Assembly (NCBI GenBank): GCA_021775455.1
Contig: JAJFHU010000045.1
Coordinates: 41,924 to 105,923, forward strand
From: Hyphomicrobiales bacterium
GTDB lineage: Bacteria > Pseudomonadota > Alphaproteobacteria > Rhizobiales > Rhizobiaceae
Reading direction: 5' to 3'
Length of the DNA stretch: 64,000 nucleotides
In this document: one piece after another, positions 18,622 through 27,468 of the stretch
Position numbering within the stretch: the first letter of the stretch is position 1
Layout: each line of letters starts with the position of its first letter
Notes under the pieces: model-generated
Told to the model about the DNA's origin: nothing
The model's database searches: none
The model's input: only the letters and a program-made list of their open reading frames with translations
Position numbers and translations under genes: made by a program

Positions 18622-19656
18622 TTAGCCGTAGCGGTAAGGCCGACCTGCCTTCACCATGTCGGCATTGTATTTCTTGAAGATATCGACGACTCGGCGCTTT
18701 GTGTCCGACTCGGCGGCGATTTCTTCCCAGAACACCTGTGCGGCATCCTCGACAGTTTTCCACTCTTCGTCCGGTATGGAAGTCAATTCCATCTTCGGTC
18801 CGTTGACGCGAAGATCTGCCTCACCGCCCCAGTACCACCACTGACGGTAATAGTGTGACTGATCACAACATACGCGGAACAGTGTTTGCAGATCCTCCGG
18901 CAGCTCGTTCCAGCGATCCATGTTGGCAAAGAAGGATCCAGCCCACGCACCAGAGATGTTGTTGGTCAGGAAGTAGTTGGTCACATCTGCCCATCCAACG
19001 GTGTAATCCTCGGTAATGCCGGACCATGCGATCCCATCAAGCTCACCGGTTTGCACCGCAACTTCGATGTCTTCCCAGGGCAAAGTCACGGGTACAACTC
19101 CAAATTGGGTCAGGAAGCGACCAGCCGTCGGGAAGGTAAAGACCCGCTTGCCCTGCAGATCAGCCAGACTGCGGATCGGATCTTTGGTGGCAAAGTGACA
19201 TGGATCCCATGAGCCGGCAGAAATGTGCTTCACACCAACCTTGGAATACTCCTCGTCCCAGATTTCATTGAGGCCATACTGGTTAAACAACACCGGCACG
19301 TCCAGCGAATAGCGGGAGCCAAACGGGAAGTAGCCACCGAACACTGTGACTTCAGTTGGCGACGCCATGGAGTCATCATCTGACTGCACTGCATCAATCG
19401 TGCCCTTCTGCATCGCACGGAACAATTCACCGGTTGGAACCAACTGGTCGCCAAAGAATAGCTCAATCTGCATACGGTCACCAGCAATCTTGTTAAACAT
19501 CTCAATCGCCGGTGTGATGACATGGGCAGCCAACGCAGCACCAGCATAGGTTTGCATGCGCCACTTGATTGTCGACTGCGCGATTGCCGGTGTGGCAAGT
19601 GCTGCCGCTGGTGCGGCAATTGCTGCACCTTTGATAAACTTACGTCTGGTAGTCAT
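18622..19656 (-). CDS. dctP: TRAP transporter solute-binding protein, DctP family
   Basis: This is the periplasmic substrate receptor of a tripartite (ATP-independent) importer. Its 344 residues begin with a twin-arginine signal peptide (TTRRKFIKGAAIAAPAAALA, cleavage near AIAQS). The mature domain begins IKWRMQTYAGAAL and contains GDQLVPTGELFRAMQKGTID, ADLQGKRVFTFPTAGRFLTQ and EVAVQTGELDGIAWSG, typical of DctP/YiaO proteins. The conserved carboxylate-binding Arg region is present near residue 170. The gene lies 61 bases after dctM. The ligand cannot be read from sequence; the operon suggests a small organic acid, N-acyl amino acid or amine derivative. Confidence 0.93.
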   Translation of the reverse strand: MTTRRKFIKGAAIAAPAAALATPAIAQSTIKWRMQTYAGAALAAHVITPAIEMFNKIAGDRMQIELFFGDQLVPTGELFRAMQKGTIDAVQSDDDSMASPTEVTVFGGYFPFGSRYSLDVPVLFNQYGLNEIWDEEYSKVGVKHISAGSWDPCHFATKDPIRSLADLQGKRVFTFPTAGRFLTQFGVVPVTLPWEDIEVAVQTGELDGIAWSGITEDYTVGWADVTNYFLTNNISGAWAGSFFANMDRWNELPEDLQTLFRVCCDQSHYYRQWWYWGGEADLRVNGPKMELTSIPDEEWKTVEDAAQVFWEEIAAESDTKRRVVDIFKKYNADMVKAGRPYRYG

Positions 19657-19717
19657 GACACTTCTCCTTCAAGTTGATTTTCGTTTTTATAATGTTTGCT
19701 CCTTCATGGAGTTCTCG

Positions 19718-21040
19718 TTATTTCCCGTACACATGGTCTGGTAACCAAAGCGCGATTTGCGGGAAGACCATGATCAAGATCAAAGCCAACAGCATCACGC
19801 ATACAAATGGAAAGATGGAACCATAAATGTCTCGCAGAGTGATTTCAGGAGGTGCCATCGCCCGCATTAAAAACAAATTGTAGCCAAATGGTGGGGTCAT
19901 GTAAGCAATCTGCGTGGTGATTGTATAAAGCACCCCATACCAGATCAAATCGAAACCAAGAGCCCCAACCAACGGTACATAAAGCGGCGCGACTATGACC
20001 AGCATCGCCGTATCATCCAAAAAAGTTCCCATCAGCAGGAATGACAACTGCATCAGGATCAAGATCAGCCAGGGGTCAAGGCCGAGTTGCTCCGTGAACA
20101 GATTATCAATTGCCCGAACAGCACCAAGCCCATCAAAGACTGCCCCGAACCCAAGTGCAGCAAGAATGATCCACATGAACATGCAGGAAATGGCGAGCGT
20201 CTGTCGAACCGAAACTTCAAACACTTCACGATTCATCCTCCGTTTGAGAACGGCTGCCAAAAACGCTGTCATCGCACCAATGGCAGAACTCTCCACCAAA
20301 GAGGTCCAGCCATTCACAAATGGCACCATCATGGCCGCAAAGATTGCAATTGGAAGAACTCCTGCACGAAGTAAGCGCAATTTCTCACTCATGGAAACAT
20401 CGCGCTCTTCCTTGGCCAGTGCCGGACCAAGTTCCGGTTGTATCCTGCACCGGATGTAGATGTAGAGAATGAACAGGGCTGCCATCATCAGACCCGGCAT
20501 GACGCCTGCCAACCACAACTGGCCCACCGGTTGCCGCGCAATCATGGCATACAGCACAAGCACAACAGATGGCGGAACAAGAATACCCAGTGATGATCCC
20601 GCCTGAATTACACCGGTCACCATGCGCTTGTCGTAACCGCGACGTAATAACTCCGGCAGCGCGATGGTCGCACCAATTGCCATACCGGCAACCGAAAGCC
20701 CGTTCATCGCAGAAACCAGAACCATCAGTCCGATTGTTCCAATCGCTAGGCCACCGTTTACCGGACCCATCCAGACATGAAACATCTTGTAAAGGTCATC
20801 AGCAATCCTGGATTCAGAAAGTATGTACCCCATGAAAATAAACATTGGCAGTGTTAAAAGCGGGTACCACTTCATCAGTTTCATGGCTGAAGAAAATGGA
20901 ATGTCTGATCCGCCTGTTCCCCAAAGTGAGAGCGCTGCGATGGCCGCAATTGCTCCGATAGCCCCAAACACGCGTTGACCGGTAAACAGCATAATCATCA
21001 TGGTTGAAAACATGAAAATGGCGATCATTTCCTGGGACAT
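19718..21040 (-). CDS. dctM: TRAP transporter large permease, DctM family
   Basis: This is the main transport subunit, 440 residues, with about twelve membrane segments. Family motifs seen are MLLFTGQRVFGAIGA near residue 17, LTLPMFIFMGYILSESRIAD near residue 58, GSSLGILVPPSVVLVLYA near residue 148, and MGTFLDDTAMLVIVAPLYVP in the C-terminal half. Its start touches the dctQ stop (position 21040 shared), so the two permease subunits are translation-coupled. Confidence 0.94.
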   Translation of the reverse strand: MSQEMIAIFMFSTMMIMLFTGQRVFGAIGAIAAIAALSLWGTGGSDIPFSSAMKLMKWYPLLTLPMFIFMGYILSESRIADDLYKMFHVWMGPVNGGLAIGTIGLMVLVSAMNGLSVAGMAIGATIALPELLRRGYDKRMVTGVIQAGSSLGILVPPSVVLVLYAMIARQPVGQLWLAGVMPGLMMAALFILYIYIRCRIQPELGPALAKEERDVSMSEKLRLLRAGVLPIAIFAAMMVPFVNGWTSLVESSAIGAMTAFLAAVLKRRMNREVFEVSVRQTLAISCMFMWIILAALGFGAVFDGLGAVRAIDNLFTEQLGLDPWLILILMQLSFLLMGTFLDDTAMLVIVAPLYVPLVGALGFDLIWYGVLYTITTQIAYMTPPFGYNLFLMRAMAPPEITLRDIYGSIFPFVCVMLLALILIMVFPQIALWLPDHVYGK

Positions 21041-21606
21041 TAAAGTTCAGTCCCCCGGATTTTCGCTATGTCTTTGATTAGTTCAGATATTGCCTGCAGA
21101 AGCATCATGAATATGCCAAAACACATAATTATCTTGATCGGCCAGATATAGGGACGCCAAGCAGTGGAGCTACGCTCCAGCCTTCCAATTTCTTCAGAGC
21201 CTGTAATAAGCCCCGTAAAAAAGCTAACCGGTTCATCAGAATAATGCCCGAGTGAATATGCAGTTGAGGCAATCGCGCCATAAAGCAATACGCCAAGGTA
21301 AAAGAGAAGGAAAAATACCGTAAATGCGTCTACCTGTGCTTTACGCCGGTCGCTCCATTCGCCATAAAACAGATCCATGCGAACGTTTGAACCCAACTGG
21401 ATTGAATAGGGCCCGCCAAGAATGTAGTAGGCAACCATGGCGAATTGCGCAATTTCGAGTGTCCACAACGATGGGAAGAAGAATGTCTTTGAAATCGAAG
21501 ACCAAAGCAAAATCCCAACCATGACAAAAATGCCATACATGATAATGCGACCAACACGGTAGTTGATTTGGTCCACTGTCCTGACATAAGCAGAGGCGAA
21601 TTTCAT
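21040..21606 (-). CDS. dctQ: TRAP transporter small permease, DctQ family
   Basis: This small membrane subunit has 188 residues and four hydrophobic segments. The second carries the group feature FAMVAYYILGGPYSIQLGSN, followed by the charged RMDLFYGEWSDRRKAQVDAF loop typical of DctQ. It is embedded with overlapping ends: its start overlaps the amidohydrolase stop at 21606 and its stop overlaps the dctM start at 21040. Together with DctM and DctP it makes a complete sodium-coupled importer. Confidence 0.92.
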   Translation of the reverse strand: MKFASAYVRTVDQINYRVGRIIMYGIFVMVGILLWSSISKTFFFPSLWTLEIAQFAMVAYYILGGPYSIQLGSNVRMDLFYGEWSDRRKAQVDAFTVFFLLFYLGVLLYGAIASTAYSLGHYSDEPVSFFTGLITGSEEIGRLERSSTAWRPYIWPIKIIMCFGIFMMLLQAISELIKDIAKIRGTEL

Positions 21607-22391
21607 CAGGCATGCCTCCTGGTTGCGTAGTCGCTCTCAAGATTCGACAGCGCCTCCCCGATCAGTCGGTGCAACATTTCCGCCGTAGTCTTGCAATCTT
21701 TTGGAGTTGAGATCAGGTCGCTCCGGATTTCAATCATTACGTTTGGAATGCCATTCGCTACACCGTGAACCTGGGCTGTATGGGTAACTCCATCTTCAGG
21801 ACCATATGGCTCGTTTCGTTTGGTAACAAGATCGGTATGATTGTGCGCGATACTCAGCATGCCATCGGCAAGGGTGCTGTCCGTATCATGCAGAATTCCA
21901 AGTTCAACTTCGCGTTTCTGTCCGAAATAGACTGCGGTAAAGCTGTGGATTGTCACGAGAACTGAATTCGCAGGAAGTCTAACTAAAGCATCTTCAACGC
22001 AACGTTTAAACGGTTCATAAACATTCTCAATACGATATCGCCGTTCCGAGCCTGACAGGTTCTGGTTTCCCGGGATATCATGGGTTTCACTCTTGTCCCG
22101 CATTGCTTCCACCGACTCGGGCGGCCGGTTACAGTCATACACCAATCGGGAAACCTCACCTTGGACATAGGGCGCATCGAACAGCTCGCTGAGATGAAGC
22201 GCAACTTTTGCAGCGCCTGGATCCCAGGCAATGTGGTTATCCAGAAGATCATTCGAAAGGCCGAGGTTTTCAAATTGGGAAGGCATAAAGTTGGATGCGT
22301 GCTCACAGACAATCAGCATTGCCGATTTGCCGTTCTTGTTGATCAAGGAAACCGGGGAAAAATTATCCGTTGAACTGGATTGTTGCACCAT
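21606..22391 (-). CDS. N-formylglutamate amidohydrolase family protein
   Basis: This 261-residue protein has the family signature MLIVCEHASNFMPSQFENLG near residue 25, EVSRLVYDCNRPPESVEAM near residue 85, and VLVTIHSFTAVYFGQKREVE with conserved His and Glu. The family includes HutG, which splits N-formylglutamate to glutamate and formate in histidine degradation. Here the gene is first in the operon with the TRAP transporter and a GS-like ligase. It may therefore hydrolyse a gamma-glutamyl or other N-acylated amino acid rather than N-formylglutamate; that choice is inference. It diverges from the RpiR regulator. Confidence 0.88.
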   Translation of the reverse strand: MVQQSSSTDNFSPVSLINKNGKSAMLIVCEHASNFMPSQFENLGLSNDLLDNHIAWDPGAAKVALHLSELFDAPYVQGEVSRLVYDCNRPPESVEAMRDKSETHDIPGNQNLSGSERRYRIENVYEPFKRCVEDALVRLPANSVLVTIHSFTAVYFGQKREVELGILHDTDSTLADGMLSIAHNHTDLVTKRNEPYGPEDGVTHTAQVHGVANGIPNVMIEIRSDLISTPKDCKTTAEMLHRLIGEALSNLESDYATRRHA

Positions 22392-22516
22392 TCATTCCGA
22401 GCCTCCCAACCCGGAATGTACATTTTTCTTCAAAAAGTATGCTATTGTCAATATCTCTTCTTTTTGTTTAATTGAAATACCGGCCAAAGCTGACGAGTGT
22501 GTGGAGGAGAAGCAAA
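22392..22516. promoter_or_regulatory. Divergent promoter region between TRAP operon and RpiR regulator
   Basis: About 125 bases separate the divergent starts at 22391 and 22517. GGAGGA at 22503-22508 lies eight bases before a TTG at 22517 and decides the regulator start. RpiR proteins often control the adjacent transporter operon, so an operator is expected here, though no clear dyad was found. Confidence 0.45.
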
Positions 22517-23380
22517 TTGACCGAGAGTACCATCGCTGAATTGTTACAGAGCAAGAACGAAACGTTGACGCGTTCTGAGCGGCAATTGGCTGATATTATT
22601 TTAAAGAATTATCCGGTTTCCGGTCTGGGCACGATTACAACTATGGCTAGTGCTGCTGATGTATCCACGCCAACTGTTGCCCGGTTGGTTCAAAAGCTTG
22701 GTTTTTCGGGCTTTCCGGAATTTCAGGCTGCTTTGCGCAGTGAACTGGATGAAAAGATTTCCGGGCCAATAAGCAAACGCGATGTGTGGGCGGGAAATGC
22801 ACCAAACACCCATATAATGAACCGGTTTACAGAGGAAGTAATCGGCAATATCCGTCAAACCTTGGGTGACATCGATACCAAAACATTTGACCATGCTTGC
22901 AAATTACTGAGCGACAAGAAACGAAACCTGTTTGTTGTTGGAGGTCGGATCACAAGAACCCTGGCGGACTACTTCTTTCTCCACATGCAAGTCATTCGGT
23001 CCAATGTCACTCACATTAGTTCGAATTCCAATTCCTGGCCGCATTATATGCTGGATGTAAAAAAAGGTGATGTGGTCATCATTTTTGATATTCGCAGATA
23101 TGAAAACAGTACCCTTCGCCTGGTAGAAGTTGTGAAAGAAAAAGGAGCAGAAATTATTTTGTTTACGGACCAATGGCAATCGCCCATTGCGCCTCTGGCC
23201 AGCATTTCTTTTAACAACCGGATTGTGGTTCCGTCCGCATGGGATTCACTTGTGACCAGCATGCTGCTCACAGAAATGATTATCGCAGATGTGCAAGAGC
23301 GCATTTGGGAAACGACACGCGGTCGAATGGAAGAACTTGAGGACATTTTCGACCGAACCAAGTTCTTTCGCAAATTCTAG
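22517..23380 (+). CDS. MurR/RpiR-family transcriptional regulator
   Basis: The 287-residue protein has an N-terminal RpiR helix-turn-helix (residues about 1-80; TITTMASAADVSTPTVARLV) and a C-terminal SIS domain (NLFVVGGRITRTLADYFFLH and VKKGDVVIIFDIRRYENSTL) that normally binds a phosphosugar or related ligand. The TTG at 22517 behind GGAGGA is the best start; an in-frame TTG at 22472 lacks such a site. It is transcribed away from the amidohydrolase-TRAP operon and is its most likely regulator. The ligand is unknown. Confidence 0.9.
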   Translation: MTESTIAELLQSKNETLTRSERQLADIILKNYPVSGLGTITTMASAADVSTPTVARLVQKLGFSGFPEFQAALRSELDEKISGPISKRDVWAGNAPNTHIMNRFTEEVIGNIRQTLGDIDTKTFDHACKLLSDKKRNLFVVGGRITRTLADYFFLHMQVIRSNVTHISSNSNSWPHYMLDVKKGDVVIIFDIRRYENSTLRLVEVVKEKGAEIILFTDQWQSPIAPLASISFNNRIVVPSAWDSLVTSMLLTEMIIADVQERIWETTRGRMEELEDIFDRTKFFRKF

Positions 23381-23416
23381 ATTATAACCATTCTGAACCT
23401 GATTGTGGGCTGAGAA

Positions 23417-24151
23417 TTAGCCTAGCTTGAAATCAGGTAATGAATTAAATGCTTTCTTCAATGCTTCACCCCATAGGGATGAAATTGAGGCAAAGTATTT
23501 ATCGTCCTTTTCTATTCGCCGCTCTATTCCGGTCTTTAAGCTGTCTTTCTCATAAACCTGTAAATCCAGCGGCGGACCCACGGAAAGATTGGCCTTGATT
23601 GTGGATTCAAAGGAAACAAACAATAATTTGGCGGCATCTTCAAAACTCATGTCAGCACCGTATGCCCGGACAAGAATAGGCCTCCCGTACTTGGTTTCTC
23701 CAATCTGGAAGTACGGTGTATCTTCTGAAGCTTCAAGGAAATTTCCTTCGGGATAAATCAAGTACAAACGTTGTTCGCCGTTTTGAATCTGCCCGCCAAG
23801 AATGATCGTCGCATTAAATGCGGAATCTGCTTTTTGTCCACCGGTGGCATTTGCCTGCACTACTTCCCGCAGTTTATCGCCGACCAGTTGTGCGATCTGG
23901 AACATGGTTGGAGCTTCGAGTATTGACGGATTTCGTTCAGCCTGCACTTTCGTTTGTTCATCCAGGAGGCTGATTACCGATTGGGTTGTTGCAAGATTTC
24001 CGGCGGTCATCATTGTAATTACCCGCTCGCCTGGAACCGACCAGGTAAACATCTTTTTGAAAGTAGATATATTATCCACTCCGGCATTCGTCCTCGTGTC
24101 CGACATGAACACTAAACCTTTGTTAAGACGGAGCCCTACGCAATACGTCAT
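23417..24151 (-). CDS. Proteasome-related peptidase Anbu (BPH)
   Basis: This 244-residue protein is a member of the bacterial Anbu group of Ntn hydrolases related to HslV and proteasome beta subunits. After loss of the initiator Met, Thr2 (TYCVGLRLNKGLVFMSDTR) becomes the N-terminal nucleophile. Asp18 and Lys32/Lys33 match the Asp17 and Lys33 positions of proteasome active sites. Unlike HslV there is no HslU neighbour. Instead it follows transglutaminase-like, alpha-E and ATP-grasp genes, the known Anbu operon. It is last in the operon, 35 bases after the transglutaminase-like gene. The natural substrate of Anbu is unsettled. Confidence 0.9.
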   Translation of the reverse strand: MTYCVGLRLNKGLVFMSDTRTNAGVDNISTFKKMFTWSVPGERVITMMTAGNLATTQSVISLLDEQTKVQAERNPSILEAPTMFQIAQLVGDKLREVVQANATGGQKADSAFNATIILGGQIQNGEQRLYLIYPEGNFLEASEDTPYFQIGETKYGRPILVRAYGADMSFEDAAKLLFVSFESTIKANLSVGPPLDLQVYEKDSLKTGIERRIEKDDKYFASISSLWGEALKKAFNSLPDFKLG

Positions 24152-24186
24152 TCCGGTGAAATTCCTTCTTTGTATTTGCGGAAAGA

Positions 24187-24987
24187 TTACTGTTGAACTT
24201 GCAGACTTACAATCATGGATTCGCTGCCAGCACCATACCGCAAACCGGATATGGGAGTAGCCTCGGTGTAGTCAAGTCCTGTTGCGACCGGAACATATCT
24301 TTCATCAGGGGATATCCCATTTGAAATGTCAAACCCGACCCAACCCAAACCTTCGACATGAACCTCGGCCCAAGCATGACTGGCGTCTTGATCGATGCTT
24401 TCATTCAACATGAGGTAGCCGCTGACGTATCGCGATGGATATCCAAGCAAGCGGCTTGCGCTGAGGAATACATGAGTATGATCCTGACATACACCCTTAC
24501 CATTGGTAAGCGCTTCTTCAGCCGTGGTGCTGACAGTGGAAGTATTGGTTTCATACTTGATATTGCTCAAAATTTTGGCAGAGAGCGTGTGAAGCTTGTC
24601 CAGATCGCTTTCTGCACTCGTACCGGCCGATTTAGTCAGTGCACGAACCTTTGTTCCTGGGCACGTTAACTCGGTCTGCTGTATAAAGTGCCAAAGGGGC
24701 ACAAAACCACCATGCTTACCCAGCACGCCCGAGGTATCGTTGGTATCTACCACTCCAGCCGACACTATCTCCAAAGTCGGACATTCCGGTTCAAGGCTGA
24801 CAAGAATGACGCGATTATTGTGGTGGTCGTCGAATTCCAACTCTTTTTGTCCACCCAGTACCTCAATATTCCAGTTCAATACGGTTTGGCCGGGTCTTTC
24901 TTTCGGCGTTAATCGAATTTGATAAAGCGCATAGGATACCGGTGTCTCAAATGAGTATTGCGTTTTGTGCGAGATGTTCAGTTTCAT
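24187..24987 (-). CDS. Transglutaminase-like protein (Anbu operon)
   Basis: This cytoplasmic 266-residue protein has the bacterial transglutaminase N-terminal domain (KLNISHKTQYSFETPVSYAL, residues 1-80) and a transglutaminase/protease-like core. The catalytic triad is visible as Cys in NGKGVCQDHTHVFLSASRLL, His in DASHAWAEVHVEGLGW and Asp in GFDISNGISPDERY. It is separated by three bases from the alpha-E gene. The family can hydrolyse or form amide bonds. Its fixed co-occurrence with an ATP-grasp ligase and Anbu suggests a peptide-like modification that is made and removed, an idea from context only. Confidence 0.92.
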   Translation of the reverse strand: MKLNISHKTQYSFETPVSYALYQIRLTPKERPGQTVLNWNIEVLGGQKELEFDDHHNNRVILVSLEPECPTLEIVSAGVVDTNDTSGVLGKHGGFVPLWHFIQQTELTCPGTKVRALTKSAGTSAESDLDKLHTLSAKILSNIKYETNTSTVSTTAEEALTNGKGVCQDHTHVFLSASRLLGYPSRYVSGYLMLNESIDQDASHAWAEVHVEGLGWVGFDISNGISPDERYVPVATGLDYTEATPISGLRYGAGSESMIVSLQVQQ

Positions 24988-24990
24988 GTG

Positions 24991-25932
24991 CTAACCATTG
25001 AACCTGTAGTCCATTTCGATTTGTTGCCCAAGAGCATTGTTGTCAGCGACGAATTCCTCGATAAATTCATGTAATCCGATCTCGAAAATATTGTCTATTG
25101 TGTTGGAATTGAGCCTGTCCAGCAACGCATTTGCTTGTTCATGGCAGTCATGCCGTTCACCATAATTGGTAGCCAGATATTCCAGATTGTCGACGATATT
25201 GATGAAACAATATGCAAGCGACCTTGGTAGGCGACCGTCAAGAATGAGAAAATCGGCGATTCCTTTCGGATTGATGTCACCACCATTCAGCCAGCGGTAT
25301 GAACGTTGTGCAGAAACAGATCGCAGGATCATGTCCCATTGCACATTATCCAGATGAGAGCCTACCAGTGAAATTGAAGGGAGGAGAACATAGTATTTCA
25401 CATCAAGAATACGAGCTGTGTTGTCAGCCCGCTCGAGAAAAGTACCAATTCTGCCAAAATTAAAGATATCATTTCGCAGCATGGTTCCGTGCAAGGCAGC
25501 GCGTACCAATGCAGCTTGTCGGCGAATTGTAGATAGGGCATCCGGAAGTTCGCGTTCCTTGACGGGTTTCTTGAGCAGCTCTTTGAGCGTCATCCAGCAC
25601 TCGTTCGTAGCCTCAAAAACTTCCCGTGTCAGCGCGGTTCGGACCAGGCGGGCATTGTTTCTGGCAGCCTCCATCGAAGATACAACACTCGATGGATTTG
25701 CCGTATCCCGCAAAAGAAAATCAACAACGTTTGAAGCGTCAAATTCATTATGGCATTCAAGGAATTGCTCACGTGCGCCAGCGGTCGATATTATTGATGC
25801 CCATTCCTCAGCGGCAGAGGTGTGACGGGTAAGGGCAATCCTGAACCCGGCATCAATCAAGCGTGAAGTATTCTCGATACGCTCAAGGCAGCGAAACATC
25901 CAGAAAAGATCACCTGCGGTTTTGCCCAGCAT
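24991..25932 (-). CDS. Alpha-E domain protein (DUF403)
   Basis: The 313-residue, mainly helical protein starts at ATG 25932 (MLGKTAGDLFWMFRCLERIE), preceded by GGAGGA at a good distance. The opening segment and later RRQAALVRAALHGTMLRNDIF are typical of alpha-E proteins, which always occur next to circularly permuted ATP-grasp genes. It lies 4 bases after the ATP-grasp gene and 3 before the transglutaminase-like gene. No catalytic motif is known; a partner or scaffold role with the ATP-grasp ligase is likely. Confidence 0.92.
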   Translation of the reverse strand: MLGKTAGDLFWMFRCLERIENTSRLIDAGFRIALTRHTSAAEEWASIISTAGAREQFLECHNEFDASNVVDFLLRDTANPSSVVSSMEAARNNARLVRTALTREVFEATNECWMTLKELLKKPVKERELPDALSTIRRQAALVRAALHGTMLRNDIFNFGRIGTFLERADNTARILDVKYYVLLPSISLVGSHLDNVQWDMILRSVSAQRSYRWLNGGDINPKGIADFLILDGRLPRSLAYCFINIVDNLEYLATNYGERHDCHEQANALLDRLNSNTIDNIFEIGLHEFIEEFVADNNALGQQIEMDYRFNG

Positions 25933-25936
25933 AACG

Positions 25937-27364
25937 CTATTCCTCCAAAACCCATGTGTCTTTTGTGCCACCACCCTGGCTGGAATTGACAACGAGCGAC
26001 CCTTCCTTGAGGGCAACTCTGGTAAGACCTCCCGGCGTTATGTTGATTTCGTTCGGAGAAACCAGAACAAACGGGCGAAGATCAACGTGGCGCGGGGCCA
26101 GGCCCTTCTTTGTAAAAATTGGAACGGTGGAAAGCGACAACGTCGGTTGAGCAATGTAGCCCGCTGGCTTTGCTTTAAGTTTTTTGGCAAAAGATGATAG
26201 TTCCTGTTTGCTGGCTGCGGGTCCAACCAGCATTCCATAACCGCCTGAGCCGTGAACTTCCTTGACGACAAGGTCTTGCAGGTTATCGAGAACGTAGGTC
26301 AACGATTCTGGTTCAGAGCACCGCCAGGTTGGGACATTTTCCAGAATTGCCTGTTCACCGGTGTAGAATTCGATGATGTCGGGGAGGTAAGAGTATATCG
26401 CTTTGTCATCCGAAATGCCCGTGCCCGGCGCATTGGCAATTGTAATGCCCTCTGATCGATAAACATCAAACACGCCGGGCACACCAAGTTGAGAGATTGG
26501 ATTGAAATTTAGCGGATCCAGATAGTCATCATCTACGCGGCGATATAAAACATCAATTGGTGCGTAGCCTTGTGTTGTGCGCATTGCCACACGACCATTC
26601 ACAATTCGCAAATCGTGTCCCTCGACCAGTTCGGCACCCATTTGATCGGCAAGAAAAGAGTGTTCGTAGTAAGCAGAATTGTGAATACCGGGGGTAAGTA
26701 CGGCTACTACCGGTTTTCCTTCGCATTTTGGAGGCGCACAAGCAGCCAGCGACCGGCGAAGGTTAGCCGGATAATTGCTGACATCCCGGACTTTTGTCTC
26801 GGAGAAAAGTTCAGGAAACATCTGCAGCATGGTTTCCCGATTCTCCAACATGTATGACACACCCGAAGGTGTGCGGGCATTGTCCTCAAGTACGTAGAAT
26901 TGATTTTCTGCCGTTCTTACTATGTCGATACCCACAATGTGTGTGTACACGTTCCCTGGAGGTTGAACGCCCATCATTTGCGGCAGGAATACTTCATTGC
27001 CCACAATCAGATTTTGCGGAACGCGACCTGCACGGAGAATTTCCTGACGGTGATAGATATCGTGCAAAAACGCGTTAATCGCACGCACCCGTTGTTTGAT
27101 ACCCTTTTCTAGCCGTGCCCATTCTTGTGCCGATATAATGCGCGGCACAATGTCAAACGGTATTAGGCGTTCTGCTGCTTGTTCATTCCCGTAAACGTTG
27201 AAGGTAATCCCGGTACGACGAAATACGGTTTCAGCTTCACGCACCTTTTTCGACAGTCTTGCGGATTGCTCGTCTTCAATCCACTCGCCATACTTATTGT
27301 ATGGATTCCGGACCGATCCGTCCTCACCATACATTTCATCAAAGAATTTGGCCCCATCCTCCAT
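25937..27364 (-). CDS. Circularly permuted ATP-grasp type 2 protein (DUF404/DUF407)
   Basis: This is a predicted ATP-dependent carboxylate-amine ligase of 475 residues from ATG 27364 (a TTG three codons earlier is possible). Family segments are TFNVYGNEQAAERLIPFDIV, GIDIVRTAENQFYVLEDNAR, PSGVSYMLENRETMLQMFPE and KEVHGSGGYGMLVGP. The last carries the ATP-binding Lys and Gly-rich loop placed late because of the permutation. It heads the Anbu operon, four bases before the alpha-E gene. Such ligases may add an amino acid or peptide to an unknown target, which Anbu or the transglutaminase-like enzyme could later remove (inference). Confidence 0.93.
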   Translation of the reverse strand: MEDGAKFFDEMYGEDGSVRNPYNKYGEWIEDEQSARLSKKVREAETVFRRTGITFNVYGNEQAAERLIPFDIVPRIISAQEWARLEKGIKQRVRAINAFLHDIYHRQEILRAGRVPQNLIVGNEVFLPQMMGVQPPGNVYTHIVGIDIVRTAENQFYVLEDNARTPSGVSYMLENRETMLQMFPELFSETKVRDVSNYPANLRRSLAACAPPKCEGKPVVAVLTPGIHNSAYYEHSFLADQMGAELVEGHDLRIVNGRVAMRTTQGYAPIDVLYRRVDDDYLDPLNFNPISQLGVPGVFDVYRSEGITIANAPGTGISDDKAIYSYLPDIIEFYTGEQAILENVPTWRCSEPESLTYVLDNLQDLVVKEVHGSGGYGMLVGPAASKQELSSFAKKLKAKPAGYIAQPTLSLSTVPIFTKKGLAPRHVDLRPFVLVSPNEINITPGGLTRVALKEGSLVVNSSQGGGTKDTWVLEE

Positions 27365-27468
27365 ATTGGACAAAGTAACCAGATTCGATGTTTAAACAAG
27401 CCTGTCCGTGTAATCCAATAAGCTTACAGCAAGCTCATTCTGACGAACACCAATCAAATTTGTAGTAC

